Assembly (NCBI GenBank): GCA_029747015.1
Contig: JAKOGI010000052.1
Location: forward strand, 1,491,501 to 1,555,500
Direction: 5' to 3'
Length of the DNA stretch: 64,000 nt
DNA from: Carnegiea gigantea
Lineage: Eukaryota > Streptophyta > Magnoliopsida > Caryophyllales > Cactaceae
The stretch's first letter is position 1; every line of letters begins with the position of its first letter. The position numbers were made by a program, and so were the translations under genes. Positions 42,014 to 53,875 of this stretch are shown piece by piece. The notes below the pieces were generated by a model. That model was not told the origin of the DNA and did not search any database. It saw only the letters and a program-made list of their open reading frames with translations.

Positions 42014-44256
42014 ATGGATGGTGCAAGTGGAGACATCACCCAGTACGAGTCTCAGGAGACGCAGCCTCCTGTGTTTCCGTTGGAGGACAGTAGCACCCGC
42101 TTGACCAGGGTTCGACTTGTGCCGGACACCGACATGTGGTAAGCATCGTTAACATTCAAAGAAAACAAAACGAATGTGTCCGACGTTTTCATTTCATTTG
42201 CTGGAAATGCTGTGTCACAGGTTCGGACATCGAGATGTCGCACGTGCCATCTCCGAAACCATTCGAACCTATTACAAGGACGCCTTCACGTGTTAGCGGG
42301 ACGCCCCTGAGGATCACAGGAGGTTTTGGTGGAATTGTTTTAAGGTATATTTCCCAACTTCACAATATGGTACATGACACCCATACGGAAGTAAGTTCAA
42401 TAAGTATTGAGAAGTAAAATGTATGCGTGTAATTGATGGGATGCCTTATCCAGTGCTCCGGATGTGTGATCCGTTGAGATGTGTATTTGGTGTATTCCGG
42501 GCGTGTGGCCCGATGAGCGTATATATATATATGTATTTGTTGGTACTGCAGGGAAGTATTGTATGGCTTTAAGCCTGGGATGTGGGCAACTTTTAGGCGG
42601 AACTCTGTCGATTTCTTCCCAGAAATGAATTTTTTTCTACGTTAATGTATGTAATAGAGATTCGGATATTGTCAGTTGCTAGGCGGAACTCCGTCCGTTT
42701 TTTTCCAGAACTATGAGTGCATGCAAATAAATTGGACATTCACCTATATTTAACGTGCACGAAATATATATGTCGCAGAAGCAATCTTGTAGCCAATACT
42801 GAAGTCATCTATGCTCATGTTGGTGGATTTTGGTACTACGTGTTATGCATGACCACATATTATGACTTACGTGAAAAAAACGACCACTACTGAGTATTTT
42901 GGAAACCTAACACAATGACCAAGTATTATTTGCAATTTTCCATGCAGCAACGATTCACATGGGATCCCGAACACGACGCTTTAGTCAGAAGAGAATGGCA
43001 ACAGAAGGTGCGTGTAAGGGTGAAAGACATAGTGAACAAGGCCGCGAGGGGCTCTCCGGATAAGATCATTACTTGGATGACGGATGATCTTCGCGCGTCA
43101 TTGTGACACAAGAGGGAAAGTGATGAGGAATTCAAGAAGCGGTCTGAGAGGAACACGAAGAACAAGACAGAGGGACCGAAGGCAAAGATTGGGCACAACC
43201 ATGGGTCAATCTCAGCGACAATGTGGGCAGACAGACTGGTATGAATATCTGAAAAACTTGACAGATATACGTAAATTTAATTTCGCACTACTAATGATGT
43301 AAACATATATATACTACTATCTGTTAGGCGAAGCAATTGGGAAGAAGACCATCTGCAGCTGAATTGTTTGCGACCACTCATTCAAAAGTTGATGCGAGTG
43401 GTCAACGGATTTGGTGCGATGCTCACGCGCAGAGCGTTTATGTAAGTACTACCATCATAGCTATGCTTGGTTTGTAAATTTGGACTTTTCTGAAGACCCT
43501 GCTCGATTGATCCCCTTCCAACCTCTTATATGTACTGTGTAGAAGTTGCTTGTAATTGTCGTGTTGTCATTGTCACGTGAGGTTATATACTCCGGATGTG
43601 TCGTCCGTTGAGATGTGTATTTGGTGAATTCCGGGCGTGTGGCCCGTTGAGATTGCGAGCGTGTTATGTGGTGTTTATATTGTGCAGGGTAAAATTTATG
43701 GCTATATGCCTGGGATCTTGTCAACTTTTAGGGGAAACTCTGTCCGTTTCTTCCCAGAAATGTTGTTAATTTTTTCTTCTTTTTATTTTAACTGTTCCCA
43801 TTTACCCAACTGATGCAGGACAAATATGAGCAACTGAAAGCAGGAACTGATGTGCAAGTGGGTTCAGCTGCAGATGATCATCTGTTCTTCAAGGCAAGTG
43901 GTGACTGGAGTGACAAGGGCACTATATACGGTCTTGGAAGAGAGGGTCCAGCTATGTTTGAGAGACCGACGGTGACTAGGCGTACTAGCTCCAGCAGTTC
44001 TGCTGCATATTCCTCCCCGATAGTTACGCAGCTCCAGGACCAATTGCAAACGACACAGAATGAGTTGCACACCACTAAAGCTCGACTACATTCGACAGAG
44101 GAAGAATTGAGGAGTACTAGGGAGGAGTTGGAAGCTACAAAGAAGCAGTTGGATGACCAAAGAATAGGATTGTTGAAGTTGAATGCTCGGTTTGACAGCT
44201 TCTCAGCGCTCCTTGGCCACCCCACTCGTGCAGACAACTCTCAGGCGTCTTCTTAG
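42014..44256 (+). pseudogene. TNPA / Transposase_24-like gene of the CACTA element
   Basis: Five exons with GT..AG junctions and consistent phase: 42014-42138, 42221-42344, 42948-43238, 43328-43441 and 43819-44256, 1092 nt. The protein resembles the plant Ptta/En/Spm (Transposase_24) family: FGHRDVARAISETIRTYYKD, WWNCFKQRFTWDPEHDALVR, HNHGSISATMWADRL, LGRRPSAAELFATTHSK and VDASGQRIWC, then a Ser-rich linker and a long coiled coil (44030-44190, repeated LHSTEEELRSTREELEATKK-type heptads). TNPA-type proteins bind the subterminal repeats and support transposition. Two in-frame stops break it: TAG at 42293-42295, where Trp is expected, and TGA at 43105-43107. Otherwise the frame is intact, so decay is recent or only this allele is dead. 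Confidence 0.85.
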
Positions 44257-44494
44257 GCTTTGGTACGTAGCGCATGTCAGGTGCGTCATATGTACGTACA
44301 TTGGGTTGTACATATTTATATTTAGGAAGTGGAATTTGTTGGTGTATAATTACTGTATGAAGTGACATTTTTGATATACTGGCATTTTTTGCTGTCCAAA
44401 AATGATGTATCAATTGTAACATTTGAGAAAAAAATTGAAACTGCAGGTTCAGTTCATAAACCAAGCCAAAATTTTTTTTTATTTTTAAAATTTT

Positions 44495-44999
44495 TTTTGA
44501 GACCGAAATAAATCGGTCTCTAGTGGAGACCGAACTAGGCATGGTGGTCTCAAGATATGGAATGGTTGGGCGCACAAATACCGGTCTCAGCCAGAGACCG
44601 AATCGTAGGTGGTCTCCACTGGAGACCGAAATTTTTGGTCTCTGTTGGAGATCAAATTTAGAGACCAAATTTTCGTGGTCTCCGTTAGAGACCAAATTAA
44701 TTTGGTCTCTACTAGAGACTGGGTCCCCTGGTCTCAAAAGGAGACCGCTGAATTTGGTCTCCAACTGAGACCGGTGAGGCCCAGTCTCGATTAGAGACCA
44801 AATATATTTGGTCTCAAGGCCCGGTCTTTAGTGGAGACCAAACCGGATAATTTGGTCTCCAATTTAAATTTGCGACCAATGATTCCGAGACCGGCCCATT
44901 TTCGGTCTCCATTCGGTCTCTGAAAACAGATTGAGACCGAATTCTTTTATATTGGAGACCGAAAATTTTCGGTCTCTAACAATGCGCGTCCTTGTAGTG
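44495..44999. repeat. Right subterminal repeat zone of the CACTA element
   Basis: Dense GAGACC/GGTCTC motifs in alternating orientation, e.g. AATCGGTCTCTAGTGGAGAC, up to the terminal CACTACA inverted repeat. Confidence 0.88.
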
Positions 45000-45002
45000 A
45001 GC

Positions 45003-45652
45003 AGAGAGACCAATTTCTAAAGACCCACGAAGGAATATGCTCAAACTTTAGATTGAGCTTGACAATTTTATTGATGCAATGTGGCCACATATAAGAATAA
45101 TCATTTACCATGATACCTACATTATTTCTTTAATATATGGGGTTTTGTCCTTTAAACAGTCCAAAAAAAGAGATTCCTTAATAATATTTAAGCGCCTTCC
45201 TTGTCCACAAACAAGAGTGTTAAAGGTGCACACTGAACTTCTGATAAGATTCATATATTAGCGAGAGAGTCTATTAGGGTTAGCAAATTTGCTTGGAATA
45301 GTATTCATGCACAATGAATTCATAGATCAGCCAAAGAATCTCTTAGGGTTAGCAAATTTCTGATAGATCTTCAAAGATGCAGCGTTACAGAGAATAACAA
45401 GAAGTATGAAGGCAAAAAAAGGCATGAAGCTAATTAGGTGTTGCTTCTCCCAACAAAAGTGTCATTGTATGCAAGATACTAATTAAGTTTGCTTTGTTTC
45501 ATCTGTAATGGTACTATTGTTGTATTTGATGTGTTATTGTTTGTTGCTGCAGTTTTCACTATTTTGTTGTGCCGCTGTTGCTATTTTGTTGGGCCGTTGC
45601 TACTGTGTTTTGTTATGTTGTTGATATTGTGCCTTAATTCTTGTTTTCTATA
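45003..45652. other. Spacer between CACTA and copia elements
   Basis: No gene recognised. The part next to the copia LTR (45520-45640) is rich in TTG triplets. Confidence 0.5.
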
Positions 45653-45934
45653 TGTTGGAAGATGAAGGACATACCTTGACGCGAAAGCACAGGATCTTGT
45701 TACTCGGTGTTTGCCCACAATTTGTTGAATTAGGACTGATGGTGGCTACTAGCGTCACTGTAGATTATCTATTTCGGATTCTATCATCCCCAGAATCAAG
45801 CTCTAAACCTCTTAAATAGCAGCATGCAACTGTAACTATCAATAGAGATTTAATGGGTATGATTAATACGCAATTAACCATTTGTAACTGCCCAATTAAT
45901 AGCATAATAATGTAACCGTTACACTCAGTCAACA
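45653..45934 (-). repeat. 3' LTR of the minus-strand copia
   Basis: Starts TGTTGGAAGATGAAGG and ends CACTCAGTCAACA on the plus strand. Aligns with 52514-52858 but lacks a ~65-bp block present there (TTCACACCCCAAACCTGAGC.. region), so one copy has an indel. Confidence 0.88.
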
Positions 45935-46979
45935 GCTCCCCCTCGGTCACATAAACCATAAGTTACACTTTTCTCTCCCAGCTAATCTCTTCACGCCTCA
46001 TACTGAGAATGGGGCGTGCGACTAGAAAGTAATAAATAGTGTTATATTAATTCACCATCTAACTAACATAGCACTTTCAGGAAATACGATACCCCAAATC
46101 ATCCTCCACATCACCAGTGGCATACATATTCCCTCTATGCCATATTATATATCATATAATTATATACTCAATATAATCGCCCAGGCTGATACTACGATGA
46201 TGGACAAATTTTTTCTTTAAACACTCATGAAATTCTATTTCAGCTTAACTGCTTTCCTAACGTGCTCTCGTTGAACTGTATATATCATGACCCTTAAGAA
46301 ACACATTAAGGTAGCATCATCAAGTTTCGACTTCATATCATAATTTTAAGTCGAAGGGTCATCACCTATGGGGTCACAAAGTAATAAGAGATAGGGAAGT
46401 CAATTGTCACTCCATATATGGGTCATTTTATTAGCACACACATTATGAAGTGTGTGCCATGGCATAACTCCCACTCAGCTGGGTACGTCAGTCTTTATGC
46501 CATGCGAATTGTCAGTCTAGATTTTCACATAAAAATCTAACATGAGCTGCTAGATCAATAAACTGAATGTTAATCTTGACACTCAAGATTCGGCTTTGAA
46601 GACTTCAATACGAAATCTTATTTCATACTCGACTCCCTCGAGCCTCATATTAGACTCATTAAGGCGACTATATTCATTTTATTTATACACTTCCAGTGAA
46701 AGTAATCAATATTGCACACCTAGTGCCAATATGATTCAGTCTCATCCTGCCTGCTACTCAAGCATCAGGGCGATTGCCTATATGACTAGGCCAATCAGCA
46801 GCCTATGATATTTCAATATGCCTAACATGCAACAATAAGTCATTGCAAAAGAAACATGTCCATCACATGACAAGACACATCTAAGCACTAAACCTTATGA
46901 ATTTCTAGACTCAACAAATGAGCTTTGGACGCATCACTAGGAATGAGTTTAGTCAAGGGAACATAATCATCTTGTTAGT

Positions 46980-47201
46980 CTATATATGCCTCATGGTAAT
47001 GCTTTTTGTCTCTATGGTAAATGACACACAATCTGCCTCCATAGCTGACCTTGTTGTGCAGTTTTGCTTCTTACTGTACCATGACATGGCTCTCTCATCC
47101 AAGGCAAGGGCATGTCTTGAGGTTGACTTAGACACATCCAAGCCACCATCCCAATAGACATTTGAGCATGCTCTCAATTTGAAGTCTCCTCTTGATAGCA
47201 T
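46980..47201 (-). pseudogene. copia RNase H remnant
   Basis: Minus-strand frame with DVSKSTSRHALALDERAMSW and YSKKQNCTTRSAMEADCVSF, matching the copia RNase H blocks (D.KSTSGY, W.SKKQ, S..EAEY). The first Asp-containing block is altered (YWDGGLD). Truncated downstream. Confidence 0.8.
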
Positions 47202-47239
47202 AAGACTAAGTCAGCTGTACCACGAAGGTAGCACTCGAC

Positions 47240-47960
47240 ACTCTTGACGGCTTATCAAACATGTTCTGGGTTACTTTGACAATGACTTATCAAACCAACC
47301 GCAAAGCAAATGTCAAGCTGTGCACATAATATGGCTTACATTTAGCTTCCTATGATACTAGCGTAAGGGACATTGTCCATTTTATTATCTGTTTTAGGGC
47401 ATTGAAGAAGACTCAAGGTTAGACCCTTCTCAACTAGAGTATCTATGTGTCTGGAATTATACATCCAAATTCGTCCCAAGACCTTTTTATGTATGCATGT
47501 TGGGACGGTTTTGAATTATTTTCACTCCTAGGATATACATAGCTTCATCCATGTCCTTCATCTCAAAGACATAGGATAGCCAATTTTAAGTAGCTTTGAT
47601 CAACTCCAAGTTGTTCCCAGCCGATAGTATATCATTAACGTGCAGGGCAAGAAACATAATCTCCCATGTTAAGCTTTTGACATACACATGATGGTCTTCT
47701 GAAAATATACATAAGCCAAACTAAGTTATGGCCCTATGGAATTTAAAGTACCAAAATTTGGAAGATTGGTTAAGATCATATATGGACCTTTTAAGATGAC
47801 ACATCTTGTCCTCTTATCCCTTTGATATAAAATCAATGGGTTAGTTCATATAAATCTCTTCCTTAAGATTACCATTGAGGAAGACAGTCTTTACGATTTC
47901 GAACATCTCAAAGTTCAAATGGGCAACCAGGGCAAAGAGTAGCCAGGCCTGAACTTATCC
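47240..47960 (-). pseudogene. copia reverse transcriptase remnant
   Basis: On the minus strand: LVAHLNFEMFEIVKTVFLNG, NLKEEIYMN, CHLKRSIYDLNQSSKFWYFK, FLALHVNDILSAGNNLELIK and FEMKDMDEAMYILGVKI. The catalytic YVDD reads HVND. Many stops. Confidence 0.85.
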
Positions 47961-47999
47961 ATCAAACCATCTGCCCGATGTTGTATCTCGAGAAGTCGT

Positions 48000-49056
48000 T
48001 TGTTTTCGATAGACTTGCGTCGGGACGGAGGATCAATGAGTTCTTACACCTTTTTCTTGTCATTGGGTCCATATCATCCCTCATGGAACCCATTCACTCT
48101 TTGTGATTTGATGAATCAATCACCTCTTGATAAGAGGTAAGATCCTCAACTTTCAAGAAAGTGCATAGGAATATTTCCTCTTCAACTTAGAAATGTCATT
48201 TAGGAATTCTTCCATGCCCACTCTTTTGGATCCTGGGACCTTCACTATTTGTCTGCCTAGGTCAGAAATCCCTCCCTCTTTCTCTAAGAGACATGGGACC
48301 CTAAGCAAGAGGGGAATTACTCCCACTATCCATTGGATGTGTGGGATCCTAAATGCTTGGATTAACTGCATGTTCAGAAATGGGAGATTGAGGACAAACC
48401 TCATTCTTAGGCTAACTCTCCTCAACATTTGGAGATTAAGGACGAATCTCATTCTCTTTCATAGACAAACCTTCATCATTCCTATCAAATAAGAAAGGTG
48501 AGTCATCCTCGGTGACTTAATGAGAATTCAAATCCTCCCCCTCACCAAGAGATGGTTGAAGGTCTTGTTGTAACTCATACAATTCGAAGTTATTTTTTTT
48601 AAAATTTTACTAAAATCTTGGGAACTTATCCTTAAGAAAATAAACATTGCGGGAATTCATTTCACGATCTCAATTGGTTTGAAAAGTTCTAATACTTCGT
48701 TCCAATTGAGTCCTATTACTGCTATAAAATATATGAATACATCAAGTACCGAATAACGATGAGATAAAAGGTACACTAAAAGATTTGATGCCCTCGAAAC
48801 CTTATAAAAAGATTTCATATTACCCAGCTAGACATAACTTACATATTGTAACTTAAGCCTAGTGAGTTGGTCTTAAAAGACCATCTTTAGCTAGTTAGTT
48901 AACTCTGCCTAAACCCTCATAGTCAAGTCGAGCATGCCTAAAATAGAGTTGACATAAGGCAAAGATGAAAGATATCTACTTCATCCAAACAATGAGAACA
49001 CCCCATTGCATACGATATCTAAGACATCTAGACAAAAATTAAAAAGAAAACTAATC
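48000..49056 (-). pseudogene. copia integrase region, heavily decayed
   Basis: The interval between protease and RT is where integrase belongs. Only scattered frames remain (for example 48153-48452, probably the variable linker), and I cannot point to catalytic residues. Confidence 0.45.
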
Positions 49057-49500
49057 TCATAAACAAAAGACAAAAGGGGAACATTGCACCCCAGGTGCAT
49101 AGAGCGCATCGTGAAGAAGAGACGTAGCCCCTTCATGGAGTTTCAAATGATATGTCCTTAATTTAAGAGCATCTTCTTCATCATCATTACCTAAAACGAC
49201 AATTTGTGAACCTACTGGGTGGTCATGAAAGTTCACAAAATCAACTAAATCCTGAACTATGCGCTTGCTTGCTCCCGTGTCCATAATCCATTAAGGATTA
49301 TAGTTGACAACTGATGATTGGAAGTACACATATTATTCAGGAGTAACCAAGAAAAAAGGTACCTTAATCGACTCAGGACAATCCCAAGCGTAAGGTCCCT
49401 TATTTCCACAGTCATAGCATTTCACACGTGCTACATGCATCTCTTTATTTCCCTTAGCATTTTTCCCTTTTGCAATACCAATCTTTGGTTCGAAACTTTA
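49057..49500 (-). pseudogene. copia gag zinc knuckle and protease remnant
   Basis: Upstream part on the minus strand: KCYDCGNKGPYAWDCPE, a CCHC knuckle in which the His is replaced by Pro. It is followed by WIMDTGASKRIVQDLVDF, the protease active site with an intact DTGAS, then GSQIVVLGNDDEEDALKLRT and LLHDALYAPGVQCSPFVF, the second protease block. A stop separates knuckle and protease. Confidence 0.85.
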
Positions 49501-49849
49501 TAAGGAAATTAATATGAACGAACTTGATGCTAAGCTAATCTCATGTCTACTCAACAGTGGGATAACTTTCAATTCTCTCACTAGATCGTTATTGATGCAA
49601 TAAGACAAAGTATAGCATGTTGATCGATCCATTCTCGAACCATTTTTTTAATATGCCTGAGTTTTTTCGATACCGCTCTCTAGTATTACCATCTTTTCCA
49701 CTCGAGGAGACCTAGAACCTAACGAGTGTTCTAACACTTCATGCTCGTTCAGAAGACACTGAATCTTCTGACACTCTGTGTCATAGTCAGCGCTATCAAG
49801 CTATTCATTGGTCAACAAATTACCAACCATATTTTAATTACCATATCTA

Positions 49850-51400
49850 AAAGTATATATCTTAAAAGATGGACATTAGGCATATTTACAAATAATTAAA
49901 TTATCAAAAACTCCATCATTCGTGTTGCATGATCAAAAATTTTACTATGCTTATAATCATCACATACAAACATGAATTAGAAATTTCTACAATTTAATTA
50001 TCACATTTCTCCATAAAATAAAATTTGTGGAGAACATTTTGGTTAAACTATTTAACACTTCAAAAATATCACAAAGATATTCAGTTTAATTATGTAAAAT
50101 AAATTTATATGAAGTTATATCATTATGTAAAACGAATTTATTTAACTACTAATATGTCATTTAAAACTCTATCAATGACATATCAACCATAAAATTCAGA
50201 TTATTGTATAAAACGTCTTATATAATAAAATGAATCAATATTGCGAAACATTTTGAACACTTTACAAAAGTAGTACATTGACGCCCAAAGAATATTATAT
50301 AAAACACATTTATATATAATTATAGATAATATAAAACTTATTCAAACCTCATTCGCAAATTATAAAACATATTCATAATTTTACAAATTTAGATTTTATG
50401 AAATAAATTCATGAAATACTGCTAAATTATGTAATTAATAGTAAACATGAGACGAATTCATATTCGTTAATTTGGGCAAGGAAAAGCTAAAACAATTAGC
50501 AAATTTACTACAATTCATATAGTTCGTATATATAAAACACATTTATATAATACTACTAATTGGTGATTGATATGAAACATATTCATGTAATTGAATGCAA
50601 TATAATTTGTAACATGAAACATATTCAAAATTTAATCGCAATTAATTATATAGAACAAATCCATGTAATATTAAAATTTAGATAAAATGAAACAAATTCA
50701 GGTCCTACTCGCAAATTATATAAAACGTATTCATATAATATTGCGACATTAAATTTCAAGAAACAAATTCATAAAATAAGAAAATACCCCATATGTCCGA
50801 ATGATGGCATGAAACTGATTCATGTTAAAACTTTATAAAACAACTTTATCAACTAGAGTAATAGCAAAACAATTAACCGATTCACAACTGCTCATGTCTT
50901 TGCTTAAAGCGTCTATGTAAAATTTTTGAATAAAAAGATTATCATGAAACATATTCATGTAACTGAATATTATATAAAACATATTTATACAACTTATGAA
51001 ACATATTCAGTTATAGACCAAGGGGGATCTAGATATCGCATAGATATTTATTGAATTCGAGTAAAATAAATTTACATCATACATACTAATTTTATATATG
51101 AAACGAATTCATATAACTTCAATCTAATTTATTATTTAGAAGTCACTTGGCACAAAAAATTTCAAGTTGATGCATATATAAAATGAATTTATGTGCAACA
51201 TTAAACATATTAATGTTTTTTGGTAATGAGTTCATGTATTCTGAATTAAAATTCAAAACCTTAATTCAACTAATGAACTAAATGCATGAGCCATATCAAG
51301 TTGTACATAAACATAATTCAACTAAAAATATGCCATGACTAATAATATCGATACTTTTCCTAAAGTTAAAACTAAAATCAATTAAAACTTTGAATTACAA
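49850..51400 (-). repeat. AT-rich region with recurring ATAAAACATATTCAT motif
   Basis: Dozens of variants of AAACATATTCATATAA, AAACGAATTCATG and AAAACACATTTATATAA, irregularly spaced at roughly 30-70 bp. No ORF. It lies between the 5' LTR and gag of the minus-strand copia. Confidence 0.7.
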
Positions 51401-51439
51401 AAAAAAAAAAAGTTCTACAAAACTCGAGACCCCTTTTAC

Positions 51440-51970
51440 TCGGCCTTAATTCCATTTCAGTGAGGCATTCTCTCACTTCATTCATATCCTTCTCTCTCTC
51501 TAACTCCTAATTTCTCTATCTCTGACTCCTGATCTGCCTCTCCCTCTCTATCTCGACCATGGATGGACCTTAACTTTTCCAGCCACTGTACGACTTCTCT
51601 TTTATGCGCGGCCACAGCCGTTGCGCCGTCGCCGAAAACACCCAGATGATGGACCCGCCGCCCCGCCGCCGACAAAAACATATCAAAGCCTATGATTGGA
51701 GCCTCCACGACTTACACCCTTACTACCATTGGGCAGATTGGTCGAAAAGGAGTTAGATGGTGCCATTCACGTCGCCACACACGCCACCCCATAGGCGGCG
51801 AGACCACACACGCATGCGTTTGGTGGTTTTCGTAATTTCAGGCTTGATTCGTGTAGATTGACAGTTTGGGAGGACCAAAAAGGAAGAAGGCAATCCAACA
51901 CTACCTTCATCGGCGCGCGCGTGCCGTTCACGCGCCACCCCTCCGCAGTGGCTTTGATGGATTAGGTTCG
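51440..51970 (-). other. GC-rich island in the copia leader, unassigned
   Basis: A sharp rise in GC content within AT-rich sequence. Minus-strand frames 51478-51708 (76 codons) and 51753-51938 (61 codons) are open but unrecognised. Possibly sequence captured by the element; the CTCTCTATCTCTGACTC-type tract at 51490-51555 looks like a leader. Confidence 0.3.
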
Positions 51971-52513
51971 GCTTCCCCTCTTTTTTTTATTTTAAATGTT
52001 TTCGGGTGAGTTAGGCCACCGAGGCCTAGCCAGATTGTTGCCACCGCTACCACAATCCTGCAGTACCGGTGGCTGGGTTTTAGGAAAAGAAAAAACAAGG
52101 TAGATTTATAGGTTTGTCTCAGCTACTGAGGTCATGGATCTGAGGTTAAAACTTTTAGGGTTAGAGTTTTGGGTTGAGATTGGGGATATCTCGGTTGTAA
52201 TATGCATAGCACAAAAACATGTTGTTTACTAGTTCAATTTAGCATAATTACACTTAATAACATGCACAATCATGCTTTTAAGATTCATTGTTGCATAAAG
52301 AATTATGCTTTTACCAACTAAATAGCATAATTGAGGGGGAAAAAAAATAGAACTACTCTCATAATCAAAGCATGATTCAATTCAAACAGCATACTTAGCC
52401 AAAGAACATGTTTTCTAGAATCTTATTTAGCATAATTAACAAAATTAAACGAACTAACAACATATTTCTTGATTGATCAGGGGTCAATACCGAGCAATTA
52501 AGCTTTGATATCA

Positions 52514-52858
52514 CTATTGGAAGATTAAGGACATACCTTGACGCGGAAACACAGGATCTTATTGCTCGGTGTTTGCCCACAATTTGCTGAATTAGGACTG
52601 ATAGTGGCTACTAGTCACCGTAGATTTCACACCCCAAACCTGAGCCCGATTAATGACTAGGCTAACATGAAAGGAAAGGAGAGAATTAGGGATCATCTAT
52701 TTTGAATTCTATCACCCCCAGAATCAAGCTCTAAACCCCTTAAATAGTCACAACTGTAACTATCAATAGGGATTTAATAGGCATGATTAATACACAATTA
52801 ATCATTTGTAATTGCCTAATTAATAGCATAATAATGTGACAATTACACTCGGTCAACA
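52514..52858 (-). repeat. 5' LTR of the minus-strand copia
   Basis: Partner of 45653-45934; longer because it retains the internal block at about 52628-52697. The terminus next to the primer site reads TATTGG where the other LTR has TGTTGG. Confidence 0.88.
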
Positions 52859-53116
52859 CTGTTGTTGTTGATTCTAAACTTTGATGTACTTTGAACTACT
52901 TTATACTCTTTGATTCATCAATGATTGAAAAAAGCGCATTCATAAACAAACCAATTAGTTTAATTTTGTCGAACAGGCTTGGTAATGGGACATCAATTAG
53001 TTTGATCAACTGTTAGAAATCAACCAATTCAGATTTCAAAGTGAATAAGGGTAATAAGTTAATGTACTCTTAAGCCACATATATTATCACATAAGAAAGG
53101 CATATATTTAATTGCA

Positions 53117-53340
53117 ACAACAACACATTTTAATGTGGATCTCTATTTCACGGGGCCTAGGGAGATCTATATGTGGGCAACCTTATCTCTACTGATATTC
53201 CTGCACATAGAGAGACTGATTCAAGAGACCCAAAAATAGAATTTTGTGAAAACATTTTATAGAATAAGGATTTTGTAAAAACATTCTATAGAAAAAAACT
53301 AAAGATAAATAGTAGGAGATAAACTTCGTAATACTAATAA
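53117..53340 (-). repeat. RTE LINE 3' tail, third copy
   Basis: Minus strand: TTTCTATAGAATGTTTTTAC, TTTTGGGTCTCTTGAATCAG, TCTCTATGTGCAGGAATATC, AGATCTCCCTAGGCCCCGTG and a GTGTTGTTGTTG end at 53117. This matches the 3' UTRs at 3380-3541 and 38750-38940. Only about 220 bp of 3' UTR are retained. Confidence 0.85.
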
Positions 53341-53875
53341 CACATATTTAATTATAGGTAGATGCAAATGGACATGTTAGCTAAGCTGTGCATAAATTAA
53401 TACAATTGATGGCCTCAAATGGAAAATGGAAAGGGGTTAGAATGAATATGACAAGGTTATACAAACAAACATGTAAGATTACTATAAGTCTCCATCACAT
53501 AATGTAGATAATGTGTTGGTGCCTTATAATTAACTTAATACTACTAAATTTTCCCCACTTTTTTGTCATTGTGAGGAAATCAATAGTATTCTAGTAAAAA
53601 AATTTCTTGAATTCGCCGTTGTGAGTTTTTACTCAATTATAAGGTTACAACTAAATTTTAACAGCTAAATTTGGTGGTTCAATGCTTCAATGCAAATTCG
53701 ATTATCACCATGAAGAAAATGGGGGAAAAATTGTTGTCATATACCTTTTTTTGGGGGGGGGGGGTAGAAAGTTAAGTAATAAAATTTAAGAAACCCTTCT
53801 CTTAAGGATTCTCTCTAAATTATCCCCATAGAGGCATAGAGGATATGAAGCAATCCCTATAAGGGACCTCATCCT

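Larger units (their letters stand above)
38994..44999 (+). mobile_element. CACTA (En/Spm) transposon, 6.0 kb
   Basis: Begins CACTACAGGGAACC and ends CGCGTCCTTGTAGTG, so both termini are CACTACA. The flanking 3-bp duplication is AGC (38991-38993 and 45000-45002), exactly the CACTA rule. Both subterminal zones (38994-39660 and 44495-44999) are packed with GAGACCGA/TCGGTCTC repeats, the expected transposase-binding type. It carries a Transpos_assoc fragment and a TNPA-like gene but no DDE transposase core, so it would depend on another element. Inserted about 55 bp from the end of the RTE fragment. Confidence 0.93.
45653..52858 (-). mobile_element. Ty1/copia retrotransposon, minus strand, both LTRs
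   Basis: The LTR pair is 45653-45934 (3') and 52514-52858 (5'), in minus orientation. TGATATCAAAGCTT on the minus strand (52500-52513) follows the 5' LTR and fits the TGGTATCAGAGC primer site. GACCGAGGGGGAGC (45935-45948 on the minus strand) is the polypurine tract. Internal domains run leftwards as gag knuckle, protease, integrase zone, RT, RNase H. All are degraded. A long AT-rich leader (about 49850-51400) precedes gag. Flanks do not give a clean 5-bp duplication (CTATA and CTGTT). Confidence 0.9.

Noticed and set aside
43878..44237. Minus-strand ORF over the last exon of the TNPA-like gene
   Set aside because: Antisense shadow of the coiled-coil exon; Cys/Ser/Leu-rich and without family signature.
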